The notes beneath the pieces are model-generated. The model worked only from the letters and a program-made list of their open reading frames with translations, searched no databases and had not been told where the DNA came from. 64,000 nucleotides of DNA from Anaerostipes amylophilus (GTDB taxonomy: Bacteria; Bacillota; Clostridia; Lachnospirales; Lachnospiraceae), in the NCBI RefSeq assembly GCF_025567365.1, contig NZ_JAOQJG010000002.1:248001-312000 (forward strand). Direction: 5' to 3'. Positions 52,511-60,351 of the stretch are shown in pieces; the first letter of the stretch is position 1; each line of letters begins with the position of its first letter. The translations under genes and the position numbers were made by a program.

Positions 52511-52992
52511 AGAAAATAGTACTGGCAAGAGTCGATGACAGACTCATACATACAGAGATTTTAACATTATGGGTGCCAGAAGTACGTGCAAACAGAATCC
52601 TTATTGTTGATGATATCGTTGCGAAAGATAAATTTCGAAGCAAGGTGATCAAAGAGATGGCACCAGATGGTCTTATCATTCACGTTTATGGAATTGACCG
52701 TGCAGTTGAAAAGTTAAAAGAACCACCATCATTTGATGGGGAACGAGTGATCGTGATCGCTGAATCACCAATAGTGTTTGAAGAACTGATGAAATGCGGA
52801 ATCAGGATCACACAGCTTAATATTGGAGGTATGGGAATTCGAGGGGAACGAAAAACTGTGGCAAGAAGGATCGCATGCGATGACAGAGAAATGGAATCTA
52901 TCCAACAGATGATTCGAAAAGGCGTCCACGTATATTTCCAGACGATTCCGAAAAAAAGCTGGGAAGAAGCGAAAAAATATATACAAGAATAA
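52507..52992 (+). CDS. PTS mannose-family EIIB component
   Basis: A 161-residue EIIB of the mannose class. The motif RVDDRLIH (His15 is the phospho-acceptor) is present, but it continues TEIL rather than the usual GQV. The rest (NRILIVDDIVAKDKFRSKV; LNIGGMGIRGERKTVARRI) fits the family. Translation is likely coupled to EIIA by the ATGA overlap. Confidence 0.88.
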   Translation: MKKIVLARVDDRLIHTEILTLWVPEVRANRILIVDDIVAKDKFRSKVIKEMAPDGLIIHVYGIDRAVEKLKEPPSFDGERVIVIAESPIVFEELMKCGIRITQLNIGGMGIRGERKTVARRIACDDREMESIQQMIRKGVHVYFQTIPKKSWEEAKKYIQE

Positions 52993-53008
52993 ATACAAAT
53001 ACAAAAGA

Positions 53009-53057
53009 ATGCAATCTCATTTAAAAAAAATTATAAAAAAGGGGTTGCATTTTTTTT
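53009..53057 (+). terminator. Terminator after the PTS EIIB gene
   Basis: AATGCAA pairs with TTGCATT across an A-rich loop, followed by eight or more Ts. The right arm also supplies the -35 hexamer of the groESL promoter. Confidence 0.55.
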
Positions 53058-53072
53058 ACGCAGTGTTATACT
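53045..53072 (+). promoter_or_regulatory. groESL promoter
   Basis: TTGCAT, 16 nt and TATACT with an upstream TGT (extended -10). The expected start is just upstream of the CIRCE element. Confidence 0.75.
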
Positions 53073-53085
53073 TAAGAACATAGAG

Positions 53086-53112
53086 TTAGCACTCGATATG
53101 AGTGAGTGCTAA
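53086..53112 (+). promoter_or_regulatory. CIRCE operator (HrcA site)
   Basis: TTAGCACTC, 9 nt and GAGTGCTAA form the exact consensus CIRCE inverted repeat. HrcA repressor binds here and releases it on heat shock. Confidence 0.97.
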
Positions 53113-53162
53113 CAATCGAAAATAAAAACAATTTTCTAATATATTTAGGAGGTAATATTATT

Positions 53163-53435
53163 ATGAAGTTAACACCATTAGGAGATAGAGTTGTATTAAA
53201 ACAGTTGGAAGCAGAAACAAAGACAAAATCAGGAATCGTCCTTACAACAGCAACACAGGAAAAACCTCAGGAAGCAGAAGTTATCGCAGTAGGACCTGGA
53301 ACAGAAGATGTAAAGATGGAAGTTTCTGTAGGACAGAAAGTTATCTATTCTAAATATGCTGGAACAGAAGTGAAATTAGAAGATGAAGAATATATTATTG
53401 TAAAACAGAATGATATTTTAGCAGTTGTAGAATAA
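53163..53435 (+). CDS. groES: Co-chaperonin GroES
   Basis: A 90-residue GroES (MKLTPLGDRVVLK; mobile-loop region TKSGIVL; KYAGTEVKLEDEEYII). It caps GroEL for protein folding. The ATG at 53163 is 9 nt after AGGAGG; an in-frame ATG 57 nt upstream precedes the ribosome-binding site and is rejected. It is first in the CIRCE-controlled operon. Confidence 0.97.
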   Translation: MKLTPLGDRVVLKQLEAETKTKSGIVLTTATQEKPQEAEVIAVGPGTEDVKMEVSVGQKVIYSKYAGTEVKLEDEEYIIVKQNDILAVVE

Positions 53436-53489
53436 TCAGATTGCAGAATCATTTTATTGCAGAATCATTTAGTCGGAGGTAATAAGATC

Positions 53490-55115
53490 ATGGCAAAAGA
53501 AATTAAATACGGAATTGAAGCAAGAAAAGCTCTGGAAGCTGGAGTTAATCAGTTAGCAGATACAGTAAGAGTAACAATCGGACCAAAAGGACGTAACGTA
53601 GTATTAGATAAATCATTTGGTACACCACTGATCACAAATGATGGTGTAACAATTGCAAAAGAGATTGAATTAGAAGACCCATTTGAAAACATGGGAGCAC
53701 AGGTTGTCAAAGAAGTAGCAACTAAGACAAATGATGTTGCTGGAGATGGTACAACAACAGCTACAGTACTTGCACAGGCAATGATCAACGAAGGAATGAA
53801 GAACTTAGCAGCAGGAGCTAACCCAATCATCCTTCGTAAAGGAATGAAAAAAGCTACAGAAGCAGCCGTTGAAGCAATCGCTGAGATGAGCAGCAAAGTT
53901 ACAGGAAGAGATCAGATCGCGAAAGTAGCAGCAATTTCTGCAGCAGACGAAGAAGTTGGAGAATTAGTAGCAGATGCTATGGAAAAGGTATCTAACGACG
54001 GAGTTATCACAATTGAAGAATCTAAGACAATGAAGACAGAATTAGATTTAGTAGAAGGTATGCAGTTTGATCGTGGATACTTATCCGCATACTTCTCAAC
54101 AGATATGGAGAAAATGGTTGCAGAATTAGATGATCCATATATCCTGATCACAGACAAGAAGATTTCTAACATTCAGGAAATCCTTCCATTATTAGAGCAG
54201 ATTGTACAGAATGGTAAGAAATTACTGATCATCGCAGAAGATGTTGAAGGTGAAGCATTAACAACACTGATCGTAAACAAATTACGTGGAACATTCTCTG
54301 TATGTGCAGTCAAAGCACCTGGATATGGAGACAGAAGAAAAGCAATGCTTGAAGATATCGCTATCTTAACAGGTGGTACAGTGATCTCTGAAGAAGTCGG
54401 AATGGAATTAAAAGATGCAACAATCGATCAGTTAGGTCGTGCAAAATCTGTAAGAGTTGAAAAAGAAAATACAGTCATCGTAGATGGTGAAGGAGAAAAA
54501 GATGCGATCCAGGCACGTATCGCACAGATCAAAGGACAGATCGAAGAAACAACATCTGAATTTGATAAAGAAAAATTACAGGAAAGATTAGCTAAATTAT
54601 CTGGTGGAGTTGCCGTTGTTCGTGTTGGAGCAGCAACAGAAACAGAAATGAAAGAAAGCAAATTAAGACTGGAAGATGCCTTAGCAGCAACAAAAGCCGC
54701 AGTAGAAGAAGGAATCATCTTCGGTGGAGGATCTGCTTACATTCACGCATCTAAGAAAGCAGCAGAGAAAGTAGCAGACTTAGAAGGAGACGAAAAGACA
54801 GGAGCAAACATCATCCTGAAAGCCTTAGAAGCACCATTATTCCAGATTGCAGTCAATGCAGGTCTTGAAGGAGCTGTTATCGTAAATAAAGTAAAAGAAG
54901 CAGAAATTGGAAAAGGATTCGATGCATTACATGGAGAATATGTAGACATGGTAGAAGCAGGAATCATTGACCCAGCTAAAGTAACAAGAAGTGCATTACA
55001 GAATGCAACATCTGTAGCATCTACACTGTTAACAACAGAATCTGTTGTTGCTAATATTAAAGAAGATGCACCAGCAATGCCAGCAGGAGCTCCAGCTGGA
55101 ATGGGAATGATGTAG
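53490..55115 (+). CDS. groEL: Chaperonin GroEL
   Basis: A 541-residue chaperonin with the ATP-binding DGVTIAKEIELEDPFENMGAQ-region and NDVAGDGTTTATVLAQ, ending in the flexible GMGMM tail. It folds proteins in an ATP cycle with GroES. The ATG at 53490 follows GGAGGT; a more upstream in-frame ATG would add a non-family sequence. It is 54 nt after groES. Confidence 0.98.
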   Translation: MAKEIKYGIEARKALEAGVNQLADTVRVTIGPKGRNVVLDKSFGTPLITNDGVTIAKEIELEDPFENMGAQVVKEVATKTNDVAGDGTTTATVLAQAMINEGMKNLAAGANPIILRKGMKKATEAAVEAIAEMSSKVTGRDQIAKVAAISAADEEVGELVADAMEKVSNDGVITIEESKTMKTELDLVEGMQFDRGYLSAYFSTDMEKMVAELDDPYILITDKKISNIQEILPLLEQIVQNGKKLLIIAEDVEGEALTTLIVNKLRGTFSVCAVKAPGYGDRRKAMLEDIAILTGGTVISEEVGMELKDATIDQLGRAKSVRVEKENTVIVDGEGEKDAIQARIAQIKGQIEETTSEFDKEKLQERLAKLSGGVAVVRVGAATETEMKESKLRLEDALAATKAAVEEGIIFGGGSAYIHASKKAAEKVADLEGDEKTGANIILKALEAPLFQIAVNAGLEGAVIVNKVKEAEIGKGFDALHGEYVDMVEAGIIDPAKVTRSALQNATSVASTLLTTESVVANIKEDAPAMPAGAPAGMGMM

Positions 55116-55164
55116 TTGAGTGGACGTCTACAGGGAGCAAAGCGACTCAAAGACTAAAATATAT

Positions 55165-55199
55165 CCCCGGAAATTCGAAAAAATTTCTGGGGCTTTTTT
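55165..55199 (+). terminator. Terminator after groEL
   Basis: CCCCGGAAATT pairs with AATTTCTGGGG (one mismatch), followed by CTTTTTTAT. Confidence 0.82.
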
Positions 55200-55203
55200 A
55201 TGC

Positions 55204-55389
55204 TTAAAACCGATACTCCTTCCAAACCACCCAATACTCTACATTCGCACAATCATCCACAATCGGAATGATCTTCCTCTGATCCAAAATTTCTTCAGGA
55301 TAATCCAAGAGGAACACAGACAGATAAATGTTCAGTAAAGAAAGGAGTGGGATATAAACCAGTTCCATGATACTCATTAGGAAAACCAT
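55204..55389 (-). other. Possible small membrane-protein frame or gene remnant
   Basis: A 61-codon frame on the - strand encodes a hydrophobic helix (MSIMELVYIPLLSLLNIYLSVFL, residues 5-27) then a polar end (DQRKIIPIVDDCANVEYWVVW). No good ribosome-binding site and no known family. It is the only coding candidate in the 335-bp gap between groEL and the alcohol dehydrogenase gene, and may be the end of a decayed gene. Confidence 0.2.
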
Positions 55390-55408
55390 GGAGGAATAAG
55401 GAAATATC

Positions 55409-55417
55409 TGCTATAAT
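55409..55417 (+). promoter_or_regulatory. Extended -10 promoter of the alcohol dehydrogenase gene
   Basis: TGC directly before TATAAT, 34 nt from the ATG. The -35 region (TGGAGG) is poor, which is typical for an extended -10 promoter. Confidence 0.6.
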
Positions 55418-55451
55418 AAATATATACTAAAAATACGATAGGAGGCAGATT

Positions 55452-56606
55452 ATGAACAATTTTACTTATTCTGTTCCAACAAAGATTCATTTTGGAAAAG
55501 GACAGATTTCACATCTTTATGAGCTTTCAGAAAGTGGAAACAAAGTGTTGTTATGCTATGGCGGTGGAAGTATCAAAAAAGCAGGAATTTATGATGAAGC
55601 CGTGAAGATTTTAAAAGAAGAAGACATCGAAATCTTTGAATTATCAGGAATTGCACCAAATCCAAAGATTGAATCTGTCAGAGAAGGTGTAAAACTCTGT
55701 AAAGAAAATGACATCGATATGGTACTTGCCATTGGAGGTGGATCTGTCATTGACTGTGCGAAAGTTGTAGCAGCAGGAGCCTGTTATGATGGAGATCCAT
55801 GGGATCTTGTTATCACGCCAAGATGGATCAAAAAAGCATTGCCGATCTATAGTGTATTGACATTATCAGCGACAGGATCAGAGATGGACCCATTTGCGGT
55901 AATCTCAGATATGTCTAAGAATGAAAAATGGGGAACATCAAGCGAACATATGAAACCAAAGATGTCAATTCTTGATCCAGAATATACCTACTCTGTATCA
56001 AAGAAACAGACAGCAGCAGGAACAGCAGATATGATCAGTCATATTTGTGAAAACTACTTTACCAATGTAAAGAATGCAGATGTTCAGGCAAGATTTGCGG
56101 AAGGACTGTTAAAGAATTGCTTTAAATACGGTCCAATCGCATTAGAAGAACCAGATAACTATGATGCAAGAGCGAATCTGATGTGGACAGCCAGTATGGC
56201 GATCAATGGAATTCTTTCTGACGGAGCGGAAGTTTCCTGGTGTGTTCATCCGATGGAACATGAATTAAGTGCTTTCTACGATATCACACATGGAGAAGGA
56301 TTAGCAATCTTAACACCACACTGGATGGATTTTGCATTAAATGACGATACCGCATCTAAATTTGCGGACTATGCAAGAAATGTCTGGGATGTAGTAAATG
56401 ATGATGATATGGCAGCAGCCAAAGAAGGAATCGCATGCACCAGAGAATTCTTCAAGGAGATGGGACTTCCACAGACTTTATCAGATGTTGGAATCGACAA
56501 AGAACATTTTGATATCATGGCACAGAAAGCAGCCGATGGATGTGTTGGATCTTTTGTATCATTGAGTAAAGAAGATATCGTAAGTATTTTTGAAGCAGCT
56601 TTATAA
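55452..56606 (+). CDS. Iron-containing alcohol dehydrogenase (butanol dehydrogenase type)
   Basis: A 384-residue group III alcohol dehydrogenase. The nucleotide-binding GGGSVIDCAK motif is present, and the metal ligands fall in GTADMISHI and HPMEHELSAFYDITHGEG. The overall pattern (YSVPTKIHFGKGQI; ATGSEMDPFAVISD) is that of clostridial NAD(P)H-dependent butanol dehydrogenases/YqhD. It probably reduces aldehydes during fermentation. GGAGGC precedes the ATG. It is monocistronic, ending at a terminator. Confidence 0.92.
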   Translation: MNNFTYSVPTKIHFGKGQISHLYELSESGNKVLLCYGGGSIKKAGIYDEAVKILKEEDIEIFELSGIAPNPKIESVREGVKLCKENDIDMVLAIGGGSVIDCAKVVAAGACYDGDPWDLVITPRWIKKALPIYSVLTLSATGSEMDPFAVISDMSKNEKWGTSSEHMKPKMSILDPEYTYSVSKKQTAAGTADMISHICENYFTNVKNADVQARFAEGLLKNCFKYGPIALEEPDNYDARANLMWTASMAINGILSDGAEVSWCVHPMEHELSAFYDITHGEGLAILTPHWMDFALNDDTASKFADYARNVWDVVNDDDMAAAKEGIACTREFFKEMGLPQTLSDVGIDKEHFDIMAQKAADGCVGSFVSLSKEDIVSIFEAAL

Positions 56607-56613
56607 GAACAAA

Positions 56614-56656
56614 AATAAGCAGGATCAAATAGGTTTAAGATCCTGCTTATTTTTGT
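56614..56656 (+). terminator. Bidirectional terminator between the alcohol dehydrogenase and Fn3-like genes
   Basis: AATAAGCAGGATC and GATCCTGCTTATT form a perfect 13-bp stem with T runs on both strands. It can serve both convergent genes. Confidence 0.85.
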
Positions 56657-56674
56657 TGTGCAGAGATATAGAAA

Positions 56675-57361
56675 TTATTTTACTTTAATCTTTTTAACAG
56701 ACGACCATGAACCATAGAATGTTTTAGTTCCGACTTTTTTATAGCCACGGACTTTTACATAATAAGTTTTTTTGCTTGAAAGCTTATTGACTTTCACAGA
56801 AGTTACATTACTTGATGCTTTCATTGTTTTTTTACGTTTGCTAAATTTAGCATTCTGAGCAGTCATGATTTCATAATCGCTGATTCCGGAAATCTTTTTC
56901 CATTTAGCAGTCAGAGCCTTTTTCTCAGCTTTTGGAGTATAAATGGAAACTTTTGCTATCTTTGGTGCAACAATTTTGAAAGTTTTCTTTGTTGTTGCTT
57001 TATAACCATTTTTAAAAGTAATTGTGACTGTAGCAGTTCCAATATTAGTATTGTTTTTATAAGAAACTATATAATAAGAAGCAGAAAGTTTTTTGCCATC
57101 TCTTGTAGTTACAGTCACAGAAGGTTTTTGTGCCTTTGCATTGTAAGTTACAGTCGTATTGTTTAATGTTACTTTTGAAAGTCTGTATAAAATATGAACA
57201 CCAATTACATTACAACCCTTATTTGTGCATTTCCAGGCAGTTTCACCATCCTGTGTAAAAGTCGCAAGAGTTGTATTTCCGTATTTTGGCTTATGTCCAA
57301 GTGCTGGAATTAATTCTGTATGACTTTTGATCGGATGGTTACATAAAGAAGAGATTGCCAT
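56675..57361 (-). pseudogene. Surface-protein fragment with Ig/Fn3-like domains, 5'-truncated
   Basis: A 228-residue frame. The C-terminal ~90 residues (KALTAKWKKISGISDYEIMTAQNAKFSKRKKTMK ... KTYYVKVRGYKK) are an Fn3-type repeat common on Lachnospiraceae surface proteins. The middle is Ig-like (VTYNAKAQKPSVTVTT), and the first part contains ALGHKPK and CTNKGC as in bacterial surface repeats. There is no signal peptide and no ribosome-binding site before the ATG, so the 5' end of a longer exported protein is missing. It may be untranslated. Confidence 0.55.
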
Positions 57362-57418
57362 AATAAAATAAGAAGATAAAACAAAAAATGTTTATTATTC
57401 AATATTTACAAAAAATAC

Positions 57419-57447
57419 TTTCTTATTATACAATTACAATGTATAAT
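57419..57447 (+). promoter_or_regulatory. Possible promoter of the nfnAB-EIIA operon
   Basis: TTTCTT, 17 nt and TATAAT, 35 nt before the first gene's start. Confidence 0.45.
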
Positions 57448-57481
57448 AAAAAGAAGATATTTTAAGAAAGAGGTGTACGTG

Positions 57482-58303
57482 GTGTATAAGATTGTCAAGA
57501 AACAGACACTCAACCAGGCTGTTGAGTTAATGGAGATTCATGCTCCTTATGTGGCAAGAAAGTGTGAACCAGGACAATTCATCATTATCAGAGTCGATGA
57601 AGATGGAGAGAGAGTTCCTTTAACAATTGCAGATTTTGATCGTGAGAAAGAGACTGTAACGATCATTTATCAGGTAGTTGGATATACAACAGAATTATTA
57701 AGTAAGAAAAAAGAAGGAGAATATGTACAGGATTTCGTAGGGCCATTAGGTCAGCCAGCTCCTTTACACAAATGTGACCGTGTCATCGGAGTAGCCGGTG
57801 GTGTAGGTGCAGCTCCTTTATATCCACAACTTCGTAAGTTAGCGAAGATGGGAGTACCAGTTGATGTTATCATCGGTGGTAAGAGTGCAGAATTTGTAAT
57901 TCTTAAGGAATTATTTGAAGAATTTTGTGATAATGTATATATTGCAACAGATGACGGAAGTCTTGGAACAAAAGGTTTTGTTACAACTGTATTAGAAGAA
58001 CAGATTAAAGCCGGAGTGAAATATGACGAAGTTATCGCAATTGGACCACTGATCATGATGAAGAACGTGGTTAAGATCACAAAAGAATATGACATCCCAA
58101 CTATGGTATCTTTAAATCCAATTATGATCGATGGAACTGGTATGTGCGGTGGATGCCGTGTCAACATTGGTGGAGAAACAAAATTTGCATGTGTTGACGG
58201 ACCAGACTTTGACGGATTTAAAGTAGACTTTGACGAATGTATGCAGCGTCAGGGTATGTTCAAAGAAGAAGAACATCAGTGTAGAATTGGAAGGGGGATG
58301 TAA
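57482..58303 (+). CDS. nfnA: NfnA/SudB-type FAD/NAD-binding oxidoreductase subunit
   Basis: A 273-residue flavoprotein of the ferredoxin-NADP reductase-like fold. It has an FAD domain (ERVPLTIADFDR), a pyridine-nucleotide domain (GVAGGVGAAPLYPQLR) and a C-terminal [2Fe-2S] region (GMCGGCRVN ... FACVDGP). It pairs with the next gene as NfnAB, which in anaerobes links NADH, ferredoxin and NADPH by electron bifurcation. I chose GTG 57482 with AAAGAGG 8 nt upstream. SudA/SudB or glutamate synthase subunit are alternative names for such pairs. Confidence 0.88.
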   Translation: MYKIVKKQTLNQAVELMEIHAPYVARKCEPGQFIIIRVDEDGERVPLTIADFDREKETVTIIYQVVGYTTELLSKKKEGEYVQDFVGPLGQPAPLHKCDRVIGVAGGVGAAPLYPQLRKLAKMGVPVDVIIGGKSAEFVILKELFEEFCDNVYIATDDGSLGTKGFVTTVLEEQIKAGVKYDEVIAIGPLIMMKNVVKITKEYDIPTMVSLNPIMIDGTGMCGGCRVNIGGETKFACVDGPDFDGFKVDFDECMQRQGMFKEEEHQCRIGRGM

Positions 58304-58306
58304 ACG

Positions 58307-59698
58307 ATGGCAAATATGAGTCTTAAGAAGGTACCTATGCCAGAACAGGACCCAAATGTCCGTAATAAGAACTTTGAAGAAGTTGCTCTTGGATATACAA
58401 AAGAGATGGCAATGGAAGAAGCAACTCGTTGCTTAAACTGTAAGAATAAACCTTGTGTTGGAGGATGTCCGGTTAACGTACCAATTCCAGCTTTTATTGA
58501 GAAAGTAGCAGCTGGAGATTTTGAAGGTGCATACGAAGTGATCACAACAGAGAATGCATTACCAGCAATCTGCGGACGAGTATGTCCACAGGAGAACCAG
58601 TGCGAAGGTAAATGTGTCCGCGGTATCAAGGGAGAACCTGTTGGTATCGGACGTATGGAACGTTTTGTCGCTGACTGGCATATGGCACATGCCAAAGAAA
58701 CAGAAGTTAATATTGATAAGAATGGAATGAAAGTTGCAGTTGTCGGATGTGGACCTGCAGGTATCACATGTGCGGGAGAACTGATCAAAAAAGGTTATGA
58801 TGTAACAGTGTTTGAAGCATTACATAAACCAGGTGGAGTATTAAGCTATGGTATTCCAGAATTCCGTCTGCCAAAAGATCTGGTAGCCAAAGAGATCGAA
58901 AGCGTTCAGAAGTTAGGTGTAGATATCGAAACTAACGTTATCGTTGGACGTTCTATCACAATCGATGAATTAATGGAAGATGGATACAAAGCAGTCTTCG
59001 TAGGAAGTGGTGCAGGACTTCCAAGATTTTTAAATATTCCTGGAGAAAACCACTTAGGAGTATACTCTGCAAATGAATTCTTAACTCGTGTGAACTTAAT
59101 GAAAGGATATAAATTCCCAGAATGCCCAACTCCAGTCAAAGTTGGTAAGAAAGTAGCAGTTGTAGGTGCTGGTAACGTAGCAATGGATGCTGCCAGAACA
59201 GCAAAACGATTAGGTGCAGAAGAAGTTTACATCGTATATCGTCGTAGCGAAGAAGAAGCACCAGCACGTTTAGAAGAATTACATCATGCAAAAGAAGAAG
59301 GAATTATTTTTAAATTCTTAAATAACCCAGCTGCGATCAAAGCAGATGAGAATGGATGGGTTAAGAGTATGGAAGTTATCAAACAGGAATTAGGTGAACC
59401 TGATGCATCAGGAAGACGTTCTCCACGTCCGATCGAAGGATCTAACTATGATCTTGATGTTGATACAGTTATTATTGCGATCGGTCAGAGCCCTAACCCA
59501 CTGATCCGTCACACAACACCAGGACTTGACACTCAGAAATGGGGAGGAATCATTGTTAATGAAGAAACAATGGAGACAAGTAAAGATGGTGTATACGCAG
59601 GTGGAGATACAGTAACTGGAGCAGCAACAGTTATCCTTGCCATGGGAGCAGGAAAGAAAGCAGCTGCAGCAATCGATCAGAAATTACAGGGAAAATAA
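58307..59698 (+). CDS. nfnB: NfnB/GltD-type NADPH-binding iron-sulfur flavoprotein
   Basis: A 463-residue protein with N-terminal Cys motifs for two [4Fe-4S] clusters (CLNCKNKPCVGGCP; CGRVCPQENQCEGKC), an FAD GxGxxG site (VVGCGPAGITCAG), an NADP site (VVGAGNVAMDAARTA) and IIAIGQSPNP. It is homologous to the small subunit of glutamate synthase; with NfnA next to it, NADP-ferredoxin transhydrogenase is the better call, and no large glutamate synthase subunit is present. The start is 3 nt after nfnA's stop. Confidence 0.9.
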   Translation: MANMSLKKVPMPEQDPNVRNKNFEEVALGYTKEMAMEEATRCLNCKNKPCVGGCPVNVPIPAFIEKVAAGDFEGAYEVITTENALPAICGRVCPQENQCEGKCVRGIKGEPVGIGRMERFVADWHMAHAKETEVNIDKNGMKVAVVGCGPAGITCAGELIKKGYDVTVFEALHKPGGVLSYGIPEFRLPKDLVAKEIESVQKLGVDIETNVIVGRSITIDELMEDGYKAVFVGSGAGLPRFLNIPGENHLGVYSANEFLTRVNLMKGYKFPECPTPVKVGKKVAVVGAGNVAMDAARTAKRLGAEEVYIVYRRSEEEAPARLEELHHAKEEGIIFKFLNNPAAIKADENGWVKSMEVIKQELGEPDASGRRSPRPIEGSNYDLDVDTVIIAIGQSPNPLIRHTTPGLDTQKWGGIIVNEETMETSKDGVYAGGDTVTGAATVILAMGAGKKAAAAIDQKLQGK

Positions 59699-59712
59699 AA
59701 GGAGGATTCCAG

Positions 59713-60081
59713 ATGGGAAAAGCAGTATTTCAGACTGAGATTATCGAACTCGGAGAACAGGTAGATGCTTTTTTTGAGGAAGGTATGTTCGTGCTTTTTG
59801 GAGAAAATGTACCGGATACATTAAAAGATTTCTGTCATTTCATCGATCAGAAGAAAGTGGATGGAACAATCAAAAAAGGAGATAAACTGGTTGTGGATCA
59901 GAAAGAATATCTCATCACTGCCGTTGGAGATATTGCCCAGTCTAATTTGGAGACATTGGGACATCTGACAGTTGTCTTCAGTGGTGCAAAAGAAGCAGGT
60001 CTTCCTGGAAGTATTTGTGTTGAGGCAAAACCAATGCCTAAGCTTACGATTGGAAGTAAACTTTCTATCGTAGAAGAATAG
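59713..60081 (+). CDS. PTS glucitol/sorbitol-family EIIA protein
   Basis: A 122-residue protein of the glucitol EIIA family (GutA/SrlB): FGENVPDTLKDFCHFID, GDIAQSNLETLGHLTVVF and LPGSICVE are characteristic. There are no GutB/GutE membrane subunits or sorbitol dehydrogenase here. It lies 14 nt after nfnB behind AGGAGG, in the same transcription unit. A regulatory or redox-linked role is possible but is only inferred from position. Confidence 0.85.
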   Translation: MGKAVFQTEIIELGEQVDAFFEEGMFVLFGENVPDTLKDFCHFIDQKKVDGTIKKGDKLVVDQKEYLITAVGDIAQSNLETLGHLTVVFSGAKEAGLPGSICVEAKPMPKLTIGSKLSIVEE

Positions 60082-60122
60082 AATTTACAAGAGATATCAA
60101 GAGATTGGTATCAGGATTATAT

Positions 60123-60158
60123 AAAAGGAGTTATTGCGAAAGCAGTAATTCCTTTTAT
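60123..60158 (+). terminator. Terminator after the glucitol EIIA gene
   Basis: AAAAGGAGTTATTGC pairs with GCAGTAATTCCTTTT (two G-U pairs), then TATTG. Confidence 0.78.
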
Positions 60159-60268
60159 TGTACAAAAAAGAAATTAGTATCAGATAGTTATATTTTTGAA
60201 TGTTCAGATAATTATAACCATGTACAGAAAATAATCCATACATTTTTGAAAAAATGTAAAATAATCTG

Positions 60269-60297
60269 TTGACATAAAAGAAACTATTTGTTACCAT
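60269..60297 (+). promoter_or_regulatory. Promoter of guaB
   Basis: TTGACA, 17 nt and TACCAT. An inverted repeat TACATTTTT-GA-AAAAATGTA (60239-60258) lies just upstream. No purine riboswitch is seen. Confidence 0.6.
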
Positions 60298-60351
60298 ATC
60301 TAACAATACAAATCAGATATTAAAATACAAGAAAGCGAGGAAAACAAGAAA

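Noticed and set aside
55120..55338. 72-codon + strand frame after groEL
   Set aside because: It runs through the groEL terminator and encodes no recognisable sequence.
58307..59698. Calling this gene glutamate synthase small subunit with certainty
   Set aside because: There is no large subunit nearby and its immediate partner is an NfnA-type flavoprotein, so the NfnB call is better supported.
60160..60350. Purine riboswitch before guaB
   Set aside because: No conserved purine aptamer core or terminator seen; only a promoter and a small palindrome.
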